Shown: one piece after another, positions 1 through 6,289 of the stretch | How the letters are laid out: the number at the start of each line of letters is the position of its first letter | How positions within the stretch are numbered: the stretch's first letter is position 1 | Position numbers and translations under genes: made by a program | Source of the DNA: Rhizobium freirei PRF 81 | GTDB lineage: Bacteria; Pseudomonadota; Alphaproteobacteria; Rhizobiales; Rhizobiaceae | NCBI RefSeq assembly: GCF_000359745.1 | Contig: NZ_AQHN01000077.1 | Coordinates: 182,361 to 246,360 of the forward strand | Reading direction: 5' to 3' | DNA length: 64,000 nucleotides | The notes under the pieces: model-generated | What the model was told of the DNA's origin: nothing | Seen by the model: only the letters and a program-made list of their open reading frames with translations | Databases searched by the model: none

Positions 1-324
1 GCCGTTGTGTCCGCACCGCAGGCTTTGCCCGAGCACGGAGTAACGGTCGTTTTCGTCGAATTGCCGAACAGCAAAGTCGAGTTGCTGGAGCCGCTCGGCG
101 AGGCATCGCCGATCGCGGCCTTTCTTGCGAAGAACCCGGACGGCGGCATGCATCACATCTGCTACGAGGTTGCCGATATTCTGGCGGCTCGCGATCATCT
201 GGCCGCTGCAGGCGCCCGGGTACTTGGGAACGGCGAGCCGAAAATCGGCGCGCATGGCAAGCCGGTGCTCTTCCTGCACCCGAAAGACTTCTTCGGCACG
301 CTGATCGAGCTTGAGCAAGTGTGA
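1..324 (+). CDS. mce: methylmalonyl-CoA epimerase, 3' part
   Basis: The open frame enters from the left edge, so the N-terminus is missing; the GTG at base 7 is an internal codon, not a start. The 105 visible residues match the C-terminal half of the vicinal-oxygen-chelate fold epimerase that interconverts (R)- and (S)-methylmalonyl-CoA in propionyl-CoA breakdown. Visible signs are the KVELLEPLGE strand carrying a metal-ligand glutamate, the GGMHHICYEV strand with a ligand histidine, and the terminal GTLIELEQV strand with another ligand glutamate. The full family length is about 134 residues, so roughly 30 are off the window. It reads toward the DUF1467 gene, as in other rhizobia. Confidence 0.9.
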   Translation, partial: AVVSAPQALPEHGVTVVFVELPNSKVELLEPLGEASPIAAFLAKNPDGGMHHICYEVADILAARDHLAAAGARVLGNGEPKIGAHGKPVLFLHPKDFFGTLIELEQV

Positions 325-412
325 CATTAAAGCGCTGGAACGCGCTTTGAAAGATGGCGGTTTTGCCCCTATAAGCAACTTGGAAGAGGGAAGGGCGAGC
401 AGGCTCGTCCTT

Positions 413-469
413 GGAGCAATTTCGCGAAAAGTGCGCAGCGGTTTTCCGTCTGGAGTTGCGTAAAACAAC
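413..469. repeat. RIME-like palindromic intergenic repeat, copy 1
   Basis: Bases 414-469 closely match the element at 9784-9836: both have a GAGCAATT start, a GAAAAGTGC block, a GCGGTTTTCCGTC block and a GGAnTTGCG end. The arms pair as an imperfect inverted repeat. Such elements are typical of Rhizobiaceae intergenic regions (RIME family). This copy is more diverged than copy 2. Assignment to RIME is from memory of the family; the similarity between the two copies is directly visible. Confidence 0.7.
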
Positions 470-524
470 AAGGTCGAGCGGTTCGGAGATTCTGTGAAGA
501 ACTGAACCGCTTCAAGGGAGCATA

Positions 525-803
525 ATGGCCCAGCAGATTGCAGCGAGCTTCGCGGTTTATTTCGTCATCTGGTGGATTACGCTTTTTGCCGTACTGCCCT
601 TCGGTTTGCGCACGCAGGCCGAGGACGAGCATGTGATCGCCGGAACCGTCGAAAGCGCGCCCACTAAGTTTCGTGCCTGGAGAGTGGTATTCTTCACCAC
701 GCTGGTCTCGGCCCTCATCTACGGCGCCTGGTATGTCGCCTCGCATTATTTCGGTCTGAGCATCGACTCCATCCCGAAAATCATTCCCGATTACGACAAA
801 TAG
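525..803 (+). CDS. DUF1467 family membrane protein
   Basis: A 92-residue protein starting at ATG 525, preceded by AAGGGAG as ribosome-binding site. It has two hydrophobic segments, about residues 7-27 (with the family-typical FVIWWITLFAVLPFGLRTQ) and about 55-73, separated by a short polar loop, and a short C-terminal tail ending in DYDK. That is the DUF1467 pattern: small inner-membrane proteins of Alphaproteobacteria with no assigned function. It sits between the epimerase gene and proS on the same strand, as in other rhizobia, but the 620-base gap after it argues against co-transcription with proS. Confidence 0.9.
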   Translation: MAQQIAASFAVYFVIWWITLFAVLPFGLRTQAEDEHVIAGTVESAPTKFRAWRVVFFTTLVSALIYGAWYVASHYFGLSIDSIPKIIPDYDK

Positions 804-987
804 TCGATCGGCGCAGCCTGTAGCGTGGGTTGAAATCAAAACGCCTTGCAATCGCCTTCAATTCGTCACACGCCTGTCATCTGAGTGAAGCAAAGAGGCT
901 GCAGAACATGGCTGCAAGGTCATGATGGGAAGGCCTCGGCAGCGCTTTCCGACGGGGCGCGTTCAAGGCATAGTTGGCCATCGTAAA

Positions 988-1136
988 AGCAAAAAAAAAC
1001 AAGGCTATAAGCCTTGTTTTTAAGTATCGCGTGATCCTTATCCGTTGCCGGGGCAGCGAGCAAGCGCGCCTAAGATCTGATCCTCCCAAGACTTGACCGC
1101 GAAACGGCAAGAATTTAGCCTTCCTGCCTCTTTTGT
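988..1136 (-). ncRNA. candidate trans-acting small RNA (possibly alpha-r9 family)
   Basis: On the minus strand a -35-like ATGACA (1168-1173) and a 17-base spacer lead to TAATTT (1145-1150), which would start a transcript near 1136. About 150 bases later there is a strong intrinsic terminator (990-1018). No convincing reading frame fills the interval. The place, between a DUF1467 gene and proS, and the size agree with my memory of the Sinorhizobium Smr9C (alpha-r9) RNA, but I cannot confirm that identity from sequence alone. The terminator is seen; the promoter is weak; the family name is a guess. Confidence 0.4.
990..1018 (-). terminator. intrinsic terminator of the minus-strand transcript
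   Basis: A perfect 9-base stem AACAAGGCT (998-1006) / AGCCTTGTT (1010-1018) closes a 3-base loop. On the minus strand it is followed by an uninterrupted run of nine T (the A-run at 990-998). On the plus strand the tail is only five T (1017-1021), so it acts mainly for minus-strand transcription. Confidence 0.75.
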
Positions 1137-1214
1137 GAGCTAAAATTAGCTCAAACATTGAGCTTTGTCATCTGTTTTTTTGCTTTTTTACTACAGTCGC
1201 GCAGATTTTTTCTG

Positions 1215-1243
1215 TTGACAGATTTTCGTCGTAAATCCTTATA
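1215..1243 (+). promoter_or_regulatory. candidate sigma-70 promoter for proS
   Basis: TTGACA (1215-1220) is followed after 17 bases by CTTATA (1238-1243), close to the rhizobial housekeeping consensus. It would give a leader of about 175 bases before proS, containing a small hairpin GCAGTT (1348-1353) / AACTGC (1357-1362). Confidence 0.5.
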
Positions 1244-1427
1244 AACGCGCATTTTTTCGGAATCATGAAAACAAGCCGCATCGCCTGCATCCTCGGGCGT
1301 TTGCCAAATTCCCTCATGGAGAATGCGGGTTTCCTTCCGGCGCCGAAGCAGTTATGAACTGCCCTTATACATAATTTGCTAACGATTCCGTATAGAGCGG
1401 ATCGTCAAACCATCTGGAACAAGCGTC

Positions 1428-2750
1428 ATGCGTCTGTCTCGTTACTTCATGCCCATTCTGAAGGAAAATCCTAAAGAGGCTGAAATTGTTTCCCATCGGC
1501 TCATGCTGCGTACCGGCATGATCCGTCAGCAGTCGCAAGGCATCTATTCCTGGTTGCCACTGGGCAAGCGCGTGCTTGACAAGGTCAACAGGATCATCCG
1601 CGAGGAGCAGAACCGCTCCGGCGCCATCGAGCTTCTGATGCCGACGCTGCAATCGGCCGAGCTCTGGCAGGAAAGCGGCCGCTACGACGCCTATGGCAAG
1701 GAAATGCTGCGCATCAAGGACCGGCAGGACCGGCCCATGCTTTACGGCCCGACCAATGAAGAGATGGTCACCGACATCTTCCGGTCCTACGTCAAGTCCT
1801 ACAAGGACCTGCCGCTGAACCTCTATCACATCCAGCTGAAGTTCCGTGACGAGATTCGCCCGCGCTTCGGGACGATGCGCTCGCGCGAATTTATGATGAA
1901 GGATGCCTATTCCTTCGATTTGACGCAGGAAGGCGCCGTGCATTCTTACAACAAGATGTTCGCCGCCTATCTGCGCACCTTCAATCGTCTCGGCTTGAGG
2001 GCAATTCCGATGCGGGCCGACACCGGCCCGATCGGCGGCAATCTCAGCCATGAATTCATCATTCTTGCCGATACCGGCGAGTCGGAAGTCTTCTGCCACA
2101 AGGACTTCGTCAATTTCGACATTCCCGGCGAGGACACGAATTTCGACGACGTCGCCGGCCTGAAGGGCATCTTCGACAAGTGGACCTCGGTCTACGCGGC
2201 CACTTCGGAAATGCATGACGAAGCTGCCTTCAACGCCATCCCGGAAGGCGAACGCCTCTCGGCGCGGGGTATCGAGGTCGGCCACATCTTCTACTTCGGC
2301 ACGAAATATTCCGAGCCGATGGGCGCGAAAGTGCAGGGTCCCGACGGCAAGGAACACGCTGTCCACATGGGATCTTACGGTATCGGCCCGACCCGCCTTG
2401 TTCCCGCCATCATCGAAGCATCGCATGATGAGAACGGAATCATCTGGCCTGCGTCGGTTGCGCCGTTCGATGTCGCGGTGATCAACATGAAGTCCGGCGA
2501 TCAGGCTTGTGACGAAGCTTGTGAAACGGTCTATGCCGCTCTTTCGAAGGCCGGCAAGGACGTGCTGTACGACGATCGCGACGATCGTGCCGGAACGAAG
2601 TTCGCGACGGCGGATCTGATCGGTGTGCCAGTGCAGATCATCGTCGGGCCGCGTTCGATCGCGGGCGGCGAAGTGGAAGTGAAGGACCGCAAGACCGGCG
2701 CTCGCGAAACGATGACGGTCGAAGCGGCAATCAAGCGGCTGGCAGGCTGA
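1428..2750 (+). CDS. proS: prolyl-tRNA synthetase (short alphaproteobacterial form)
   Basis: Charges tRNA-Pro with proline. The 440 residues form a class II synthetase: motif 2 around residues 138-163 (FRDEIRPRFG, then REFMMKDAYSFD), motif 3 as GSYGIGPTR around 318, then a C-terminal anticodon-binding domain (DVAVINMKSG to the DRAGTKFATADLIG block). The E. coli enzyme has about 570 residues because a post-transfer editing domain lies between motifs 2 and 3; that insertion is absent here, as is normal in Alphaproteobacteria, so Ala-tRNA-Pro clearing should depend on a separate enzyme. The ATG at 1428 begins the conserved MRLSRYFMP. lolC follows after 26 bases. Confidence 0.97.
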   Translation: MRLSRYFMPILKENPKEAEIVSHRLMLRTGMIRQQSQGIYSWLPLGKRVLDKVNRIIREEQNRSGAIELLMPTLQSAELWQESGRYDAYGKEMLRIKDRQDRPMLYGPTNEEMVTDIFRSYVKSYKDLPLNLYHIQLKFRDEIRPRFGTMRSREFMMKDAYSFDLTQEGAVHSYNKMFAAYLRTFNRLGLRAIPMRADTGPIGGNLSHEFIILADTGESEVFCHKDFVNFDIPGEDTNFDDVAGLKGIFDKWTSVYAATSEMHDEAAFNAIPEGERLSARGIEVGHIFYFGTKYSEPMGAKVQGPDGKEHAVHMGSYGIGPTRLVPAIIEASHDENGIIWPASVAPFDVAVINMKSGDQACDEACETVYAALSKAGKDVLYDDRDDRAGTKFATADLIGVPVQIIVGPRSIAGGEVEVKDRKTGARETMTVEAAIKRLAG

Positions 2751-2776
2751 TAGCCTGTAAATAGGATGGAAGACGA

Positions 2777-4087
2777 ATGGCGGTGAGCGCGGCAGTGGAA
2801 CAGCAGGAAAATTCGTTCAAGGCCGGCCCATCGTCTCGTCCGTTTTCCGGGTTCGAGCGGCTCGTGGCCTGGCGCTATCTGCGCTCCAGGCGCAGGGAGG
2901 CATCGATCTCGGTCATTGCCGGTTTCTCGCTGGTCGGCATCATGCTCGGCGTTGCCGCGCTGATCATCGTCATGGCCGTCATGAACGGTTTCCGGGCAGA
3001 GCTCTTCAAGCAGATCCTTGGGTTCAACGGTCATGTCGTCGTGCAGCCGATCGATTCGCCGCTGAATGATTACGCTGAACTGGCGAAGAAGTTTTCCGCC
3101 GTCCCTGGTGTCACCATGGTCCTGCCGCTCGTCGAGGGCGAGACGCTTGCCTCCGGCCGTGGCGGCTCCGGCACCGGCGCGCTGGTGCGCGGTATCCGCT
3201 CGGAGGATCTCACCAAGCTCAAAACGGTGTCCGATCACGTCGTTTCCGGCGACATGGTCGGTTTTGTCTCGGGGCAGGGCGTGCTGATTGGCAGCCGTCT
3301 TGCGCGGCAATTGGGCCTGACGGTCGGTGACCAGATCACGCTGACGGCGCCGGATGGGGATGTCACGCCGTTCGGCGTCAATCCGCGCGTCAAGGCCTAC
3401 ACGATCTCAGGCATCTTCGAAGTTGGCATGTCGGAATATGATTCCTCCGTCGTCTTCATGCCGCTGGAGGAGGCACAGGTCTTTTTCAATGCCCAGGGTA
3501 TCGTTGAAAAAATAGAGCTCTTTATCACCAATCCCGATGATGTCGATCAGTTGCGACCAAAGATCGAAGAGGCGGCCGGACGGCAGATCTTCCTGACCGA
3601 CTGGCGGCAGGTCAACGCCACCTTCTTCTCGGCTTTGCAGGTCGAGCGCAATACGATGTTCATGATCCTGACGCTGATCGTCCTCGTCGCCGCCCTGAAC
3701 ATTATTTCAGGCCTGATCATGCTGGTGAAGGATAAGGGCAGCGATATCGCCATCCTGCGCACCATGGGCGCGACGTCGGGCTCGATCATGCGCATCTTCT
3801 TCATGACGGGGGCGGCCATCGGTGTCGTCGGCACGCTTGCAGGCGTGATCCTTGGCGTCTTTGTCTGCCTGAACATCGAGTCCATCCGTCAGTTCTTCAG
3901 CTGGATTTCGGGTACGGTGATTTTCAATCCGGAAGTCTATTTCCTCAGCAAACTACCGGCCAAGATGAATATGGGTGAGACCATCTCCGTTATCGTGATG
4001 GCTCTGACGTTGTCTTTCCTTGCCACGATCTTTCCGGCCTGGCGTGCCTCGCGGCTCGATCCGGTGCAGGCGTTGCGCTACGAATAA
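2777..4087 (+). CDS. lolC: lipoprotein-releasing ABC transporter permease LolC/LolE
   Basis: Membrane subunit of the Lol system that extracts outer-membrane lipoproteins from the inner membrane and passes them to LolA. The 436 residues show the MacB/LolC layout: a membrane helix near residues 50-72 after a conserved FERLVAWRYLRSRR segment, a large periplasmic domain (about 75-300), then three FtsX-type helices in the last 150 residues ending in PAWRASRLDPVQALRYE. Only one permease gene is present beside lolD, so the transporter may be a homodimer (LolF-like). GGATGGAAG precedes the ATG. It lies between proS and lolD, 11-26 bases apart, so the three are probably one operon. Confidence 0.93.
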   Translation: MAVSAAVEQQENSFKAGPSSRPFSGFERLVAWRYLRSRRREASISVIAGFSLVGIMLGVAALIIVMAVMNGFRAELFKQILGFNGHVVVQPIDSPLNDYAELAKKFSAVPGVTMVLPLVEGETLASGRGGSGTGALVRGIRSEDLTKLKTVSDHVVSGDMVGFVSGQGVLIGSRLARQLGLTVGDQITLTAPDGDVTPFGVNPRVKAYTISGIFEVGMSEYDSSVVFMPLEEAQVFFNAQGIVEKIELFITNPDDVDQLRPKIEEAAGRQIFLTDWRQVNATFFSALQVERNTMFMILTLIVLVAALNIISGLIMLVKDKGSDIAILRTMGATSGSIMRIFFMTGAAIGVVGTLAGVILGVFVCLNIESIRQFFSWISGTVIFNPEVYFLSKLPAKMNMGETISVIVMALTLSFLATIFPAWRASRLDPVQALRYE

Positions 4088-4101
4088 GGAATCCGCATTT
4101 G

Positions 4102-4785
4102 ATGAAACGCAACGTCGTTCTTCAGCTCTCTGGCGTGGAGCGTCATTATGGGCAGGGTGAGACGCGCCTGCCGATCTTGAAGAAAGCCGATTTTACCCTG
4201 CGTAGCGGCGAGATGGTCGCGCTTGTCGCTCCATCAGGCACAGGAAAGTCGACGCTCCTGCATGTCGCCGGCCTGCTCGAGCACCCGGATGGCGGCGAGG
4301 TGCTCGTCAACGGCCAGGCCTGCGAAGCTTTGTCCGACGACAAGCGCACGGCCGTGCGCCGCAGCGAGATCGGCTTCGTCTATCAATTCCATCACCTGCT
4401 GCCGGAATTCTCGGCTCTTGAGAACATCATGATGCCGCAGCTCATTTCCGGTCTCTCGCGCAAGGATGCGAGCGCGCGGGCCGCTCAGCTTCTCGATTAC
4501 ATGCGCATCGGCCATCGCGCCGATCATCGTCCGGCCGAATTGTCCGGCGGCGAACAGCAGCGCGTCGCGATCGCCCGCGCCGTCGCCAACGCACCGCTGG
4601 TGCTGCTGGCGGACGAGCCCACCGGCAACCTCGATCCGGATACCGCGCATTACGTATTCGATGCATTGGAAGCGCTGGTGCGCCAATCTGGCCTTGCGGC
4701 CCTGATCGCCACCCACAATCACGAACTCGCCGCCCGCATGGACCGCCGCGTCACGCTGAACGACGGCAAGGTGGTCGAGTTCTGA
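4102..4785 (+). CDS. lolD: lipoprotein-releasing ABC transporter ATPase LolD
   Basis: ATPase partner of the preceding permease. The 227 residues contain Walker A (APSGTGKST, about residues 44-52), a Q-loop (YQFHHLLPEF), the signature LSGGEQQRVAIARA and Walker B VLLADEPTGNLD, followed by the H-loop histidine in IATHNHELA. The ATG at 4102 is chosen over an adjacent in-frame TTG at 4099; AGGA stands 11-14 bases upstream. It starts 14 bases after lolC ends. The stop codon lies inside a 9-base inverted repeat shared with the end of the convergent DUF5680 gene. Confidence 0.95.
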   Translation: MKRNVVLQLSGVERHYGQGETRLPILKKADFTLRSGEMVALVAPSGTGKSTLLHVAGLLEHPDGGEVLVNGQACEALSDDKRTAVRRSEIGFVYQFHHLLPEFSALENIMMPQLISGLSRKDASARAAQLLDYMRIGHRADHRPAELSGGEQQRVAIARAVANAPLVLLADEPTGNLDPDTAHYVFDALEALVRQSGLAALIATHNHELAARMDRRVTLNDGKVVEF

Positions 4786-4806
4786 TCGTTCGTTATGGAA
4801 CGATCA
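4783..4806. terminator. hairpin shared by two convergent gene ends
   Basis: TGATCGTTC (4783-4791) and GAACGATCA (4798-4806) form a perfect 9-base stem with a 6-base loop. It contains the lolD stop codon and the stop codon of the opposing gene. Neither side has a T-run, so intrinsic termination is uncertain; it may instead protect 3' ends. Confidence 0.4.
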
Positions 4807-5260
4807 AGCCGCCGCGATAATCCAGCTCGTAGGCCTTGCGCTCCTTCACCATGATGGCCTCGTGGCCGGTGAAGTGGTCGCAGGCGCCCGTACTGTGGTC
4901 GATATAGTGGCCATAAGCATGTTCGAACTCGTAGCCGCCGAGAAAGCGTTTTTCGTCCAGGTAGAGACGCATGAGCGCCGCCTTGATGACCATGCCGGCG
5001 CGCGTCCCGTCAATCAGATCGGGCACGATGATATGGCCGAAATAATTCATCGCCCAGATCGGCTCGTCATCGTACCAGATGATCTCCTGCCCGGCGAAAT
5101 CCGTGCCGCCGAAATAACTGTCGAGATAGCGCCAGCGGCCGCTGACATAGCCGATGTCATGCGAGCCGTTGCGGCTGGACGGCAGGTGCTCGCCGTCGCC
5201 CACATAGGTCTCGGCCTTGGCGATGACAATAAAATCGTTCAGCTCGGCAAGATCCGGCAT
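4793..5260 (-). CDS. DUF5680 domain protein with an upstream LexA box
   Basis: A 155-residue soluble protein of unknown biochemical role. Recognisable family features are TYVGDGEHLPSSRNGSHDIGY, then YLDSYFGGTDFAGQEIIW, DEPIWAMNYFGH, and a C-terminal GHEAIMVKERKAYELDYRGG, which is how DUF5680 proteins run. The ATG at 5260 has GGAG eight bases upstream; a TTG four codons earlier is less likely. It converges on lolD with a 7-base gap. A LexA-type operator lies at 5317-5331, directly abutting a promoter -35 hexamer, so it is probably induced by DNA damage. The family assignment is from memory of the motif order. Confidence 0.8.
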   Translation of the reverse strand: MPDLAELNDFIVIAKAETYVGDGEHLPSSRNGSHDIGYVSGRWRYLDSYFGGTDFAGQEIIWYDDEPIWAMNYFGHIIVPDLIDGTRAGMVIKAALMRLYLDEKRFLGGYEFEHAYGHYIDHSTGACDHFTGHEAIMVKERKAYELDYRGGLIVP

Positions 5261-5287
5261 GACGCGCTCCAATTCTGGTGAGCGGCC

Positions 5288-5331
5288 ATAGTGTCACCGG
5301 CTGGGCCATTTGTAAAGAACAAATAGTGAAC
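5288..5331 (-). promoter_or_regulatory. LexA box plus promoter of the DUF5680 gene
   Basis: GAAC-AAATAGT-GAAC occupies 5317-5331, an exact match to the alphaproteobacterial LexA direct repeat. On the minus strand it abuts TTTACA (-35, 5311-5316), which is 17 bases from CACTAT (-10, 5288-5293). The predicted start of transcription is about 20 bases before the ATG at 5260. Confidence 0.6.
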
Positions 5332-5339
5332 AAACTGAT

Positions 5340-5933
5340 TTATTCGCCATTTCCGCAGGCCTTCTGACCGATATCGTCCTGCCAGTCCTGAATGCTGACG
5401 GTCTTGGCTTCGGCTTTCAGGGTCTTGCCGTCCTTGGTCACTTTGCCTGTCAGCACATTGTAGTCGCAGCTATGGCTGTTATCCGGCTCGAGCGTATCGC
5501 GGGAGTCGTAGGTGTAGCCGGCGACCACGAAATTGTTGTTGCGATAGGCAAGCGTCAGCGTTTGATGCCAGCGATCCCGCCCGATGGCATCATTCTGCGA
5601 GACGATTGCGATGGAACCGTTCGGCAGCGCCGAGATCGACGGTTCCTGGCCGACGATGCCGCCGGGCGCGACGCTGCCCCATATCTTGTTCGGAGCGCTT
5701 GCGGCGAGCTTCAGCAGGGAGTGTTCCTCATCGCGCAGATAGACATAGACGCCGATCGGATTGTCGGCCTGATCGTCCTCGGCGCCTGCCACAAGCAGGG
5801 CGAGATCCGGCTTGCCATCCTTGTTCCAGTCGCCGATCGCGGCGTCAATGACGCGGCCGGGCGCGACGGTGTCATCAGCATGAGCAATCGTTGCAGCCGA
5901 AAGAAGAATGAGAGCGCAGGCAAGTGATTTCAT
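5340..5933 (-). CDS. secreted protein with FG-GAP-like segment, unknown function
   Basis: The 197-residue reading from ATG 5933 begins with a signal peptide (MKSLACALILLSAATIAHA, cleaved before DD). Residues about 35-48 read GDWNKDGKPDLALLV, a calcium-loop-like motif typical of FG-GAP/VCBS repeats. The rest looks like a single small beta domain with two cysteines (SHSCDY and QKACGNGE) that could form a disulfide. The frame stays open far upstream, but only this start has a signal sequence. It ends nine bases before the LexA box of the DUF5680 gene. I do not recognise a more specific family. Confidence 0.75.
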   Translation of the reverse strand: MKSLACALILLSAATIAHADDTVAPGRVIDAAIGDWNKDGKPDLALLVAGAEDDQADNPIGVYVYLRDEEHSLLKLAASAPNKIWGSVAPGGIVGQEPSISALPNGSIAIVSQNDAIGRDRWHQTLTLAYRNNNFVVAGYTYDSRDTLEPDNSHSCDYNVLTGKVTKDGKTLKAEAKTVSIQDWQDDIGQKACGNGE

Positions 5934-6036
5934 CGTAATGTCCCCATTTGCTTCTGCATAGCGCCGGACCATTTCCGCGTCCATCCGCAGGCGGAAAAGT
6001 CGAGTGATGAATTTATTGACGCCTCTATTGACTCTC

Positions 6037-6051
6037 GAACAAAAATAGAAC
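6037..6051 (+). promoter_or_regulatory. LexA box upstream of the 28-residue membrane protein
   Basis: GAAC-AAAAATA-GAAC is an exact direct repeat with a 7-base AT-only spacer. A third, imperfect half-site (AAAC at 6059-6062) continues the same 11-base period. TTGACG (6016-6021) and TTGACT (6028-6033) lie just upstream; no good -10 hexamer is seen, so the exact start of transcription is unclear. The divergent secreted-protein gene begins 104 bases away. Confidence 0.65.
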
Positions 6052-6084
6052 AAAAAAGAAACATAACGGGTAAGGAGAGCGTAA

Positions 6085-6171
6085 ATGACCGATATCATTC
6101 GAGACGTTGCAGCATTCACTTCCATCGTCATGTTCGTCGCCAGCTTTTCCCTCATCATGATGGCGATGTGA
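6085..6171 (+). CDS. 28-residue single-span membrane protein, probable SOS gene
   Basis: ATG 6085 to TGA 6171 encodes 28 residues beginning MTDIIRDVAAF and continuing as one hydrophobic helix of about 18-20 residues rich in Ile, Phe, Met and Val, ending LIMMAM. AAGGAG (6072-6077) stands seven bases before the ATG, one of the best ribosome-binding sites in the window. A LexA box lies 34 bases upstream and a stem-loop (6197-6219) follows. In size, topology and control it resembles SidA of Caulobacter (29 residues, LexA-regulated, blocks division at the FtsW/FtsN stage). I see no proof of homology; function is inferred only from the layout. Confidence 0.65.
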   Translation: MTDIIRDVAAFTSIVMFVASFSLIMMAM

Positions 6172-6196
6172 ATTTTATCCTCCATATGCACATGCC

Positions 6197-6219
6197 TGCT
6201 CCCGTATTTGATGGGAGCA
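6197..6219 (+). terminator. stem-loop after the 28-residue gene
   Basis: TGCTCCC (6197-6203) pairs with GGGAGCA (6213-6219) around a 9-base loop. It lacks a T-run, so it may be a weak terminator or a 3' stabilising hairpin between the small gene and dnaE. Confidence 0.4.
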
Positions 6220-6289
6220 ACTTCTGGACTTTATGATCCGCAATGCCGAAAATAGCGTTGATTCATTTTGGCATGCGGAAGGGTATGAG

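Noticed and set aside
877..1158. 93-codon minus-strand frame between DUF1467 and proS
   Set aside because: Runs through the terminator hairpin and its T-run; composition is not protein-like. A non-coding RNA fits better.
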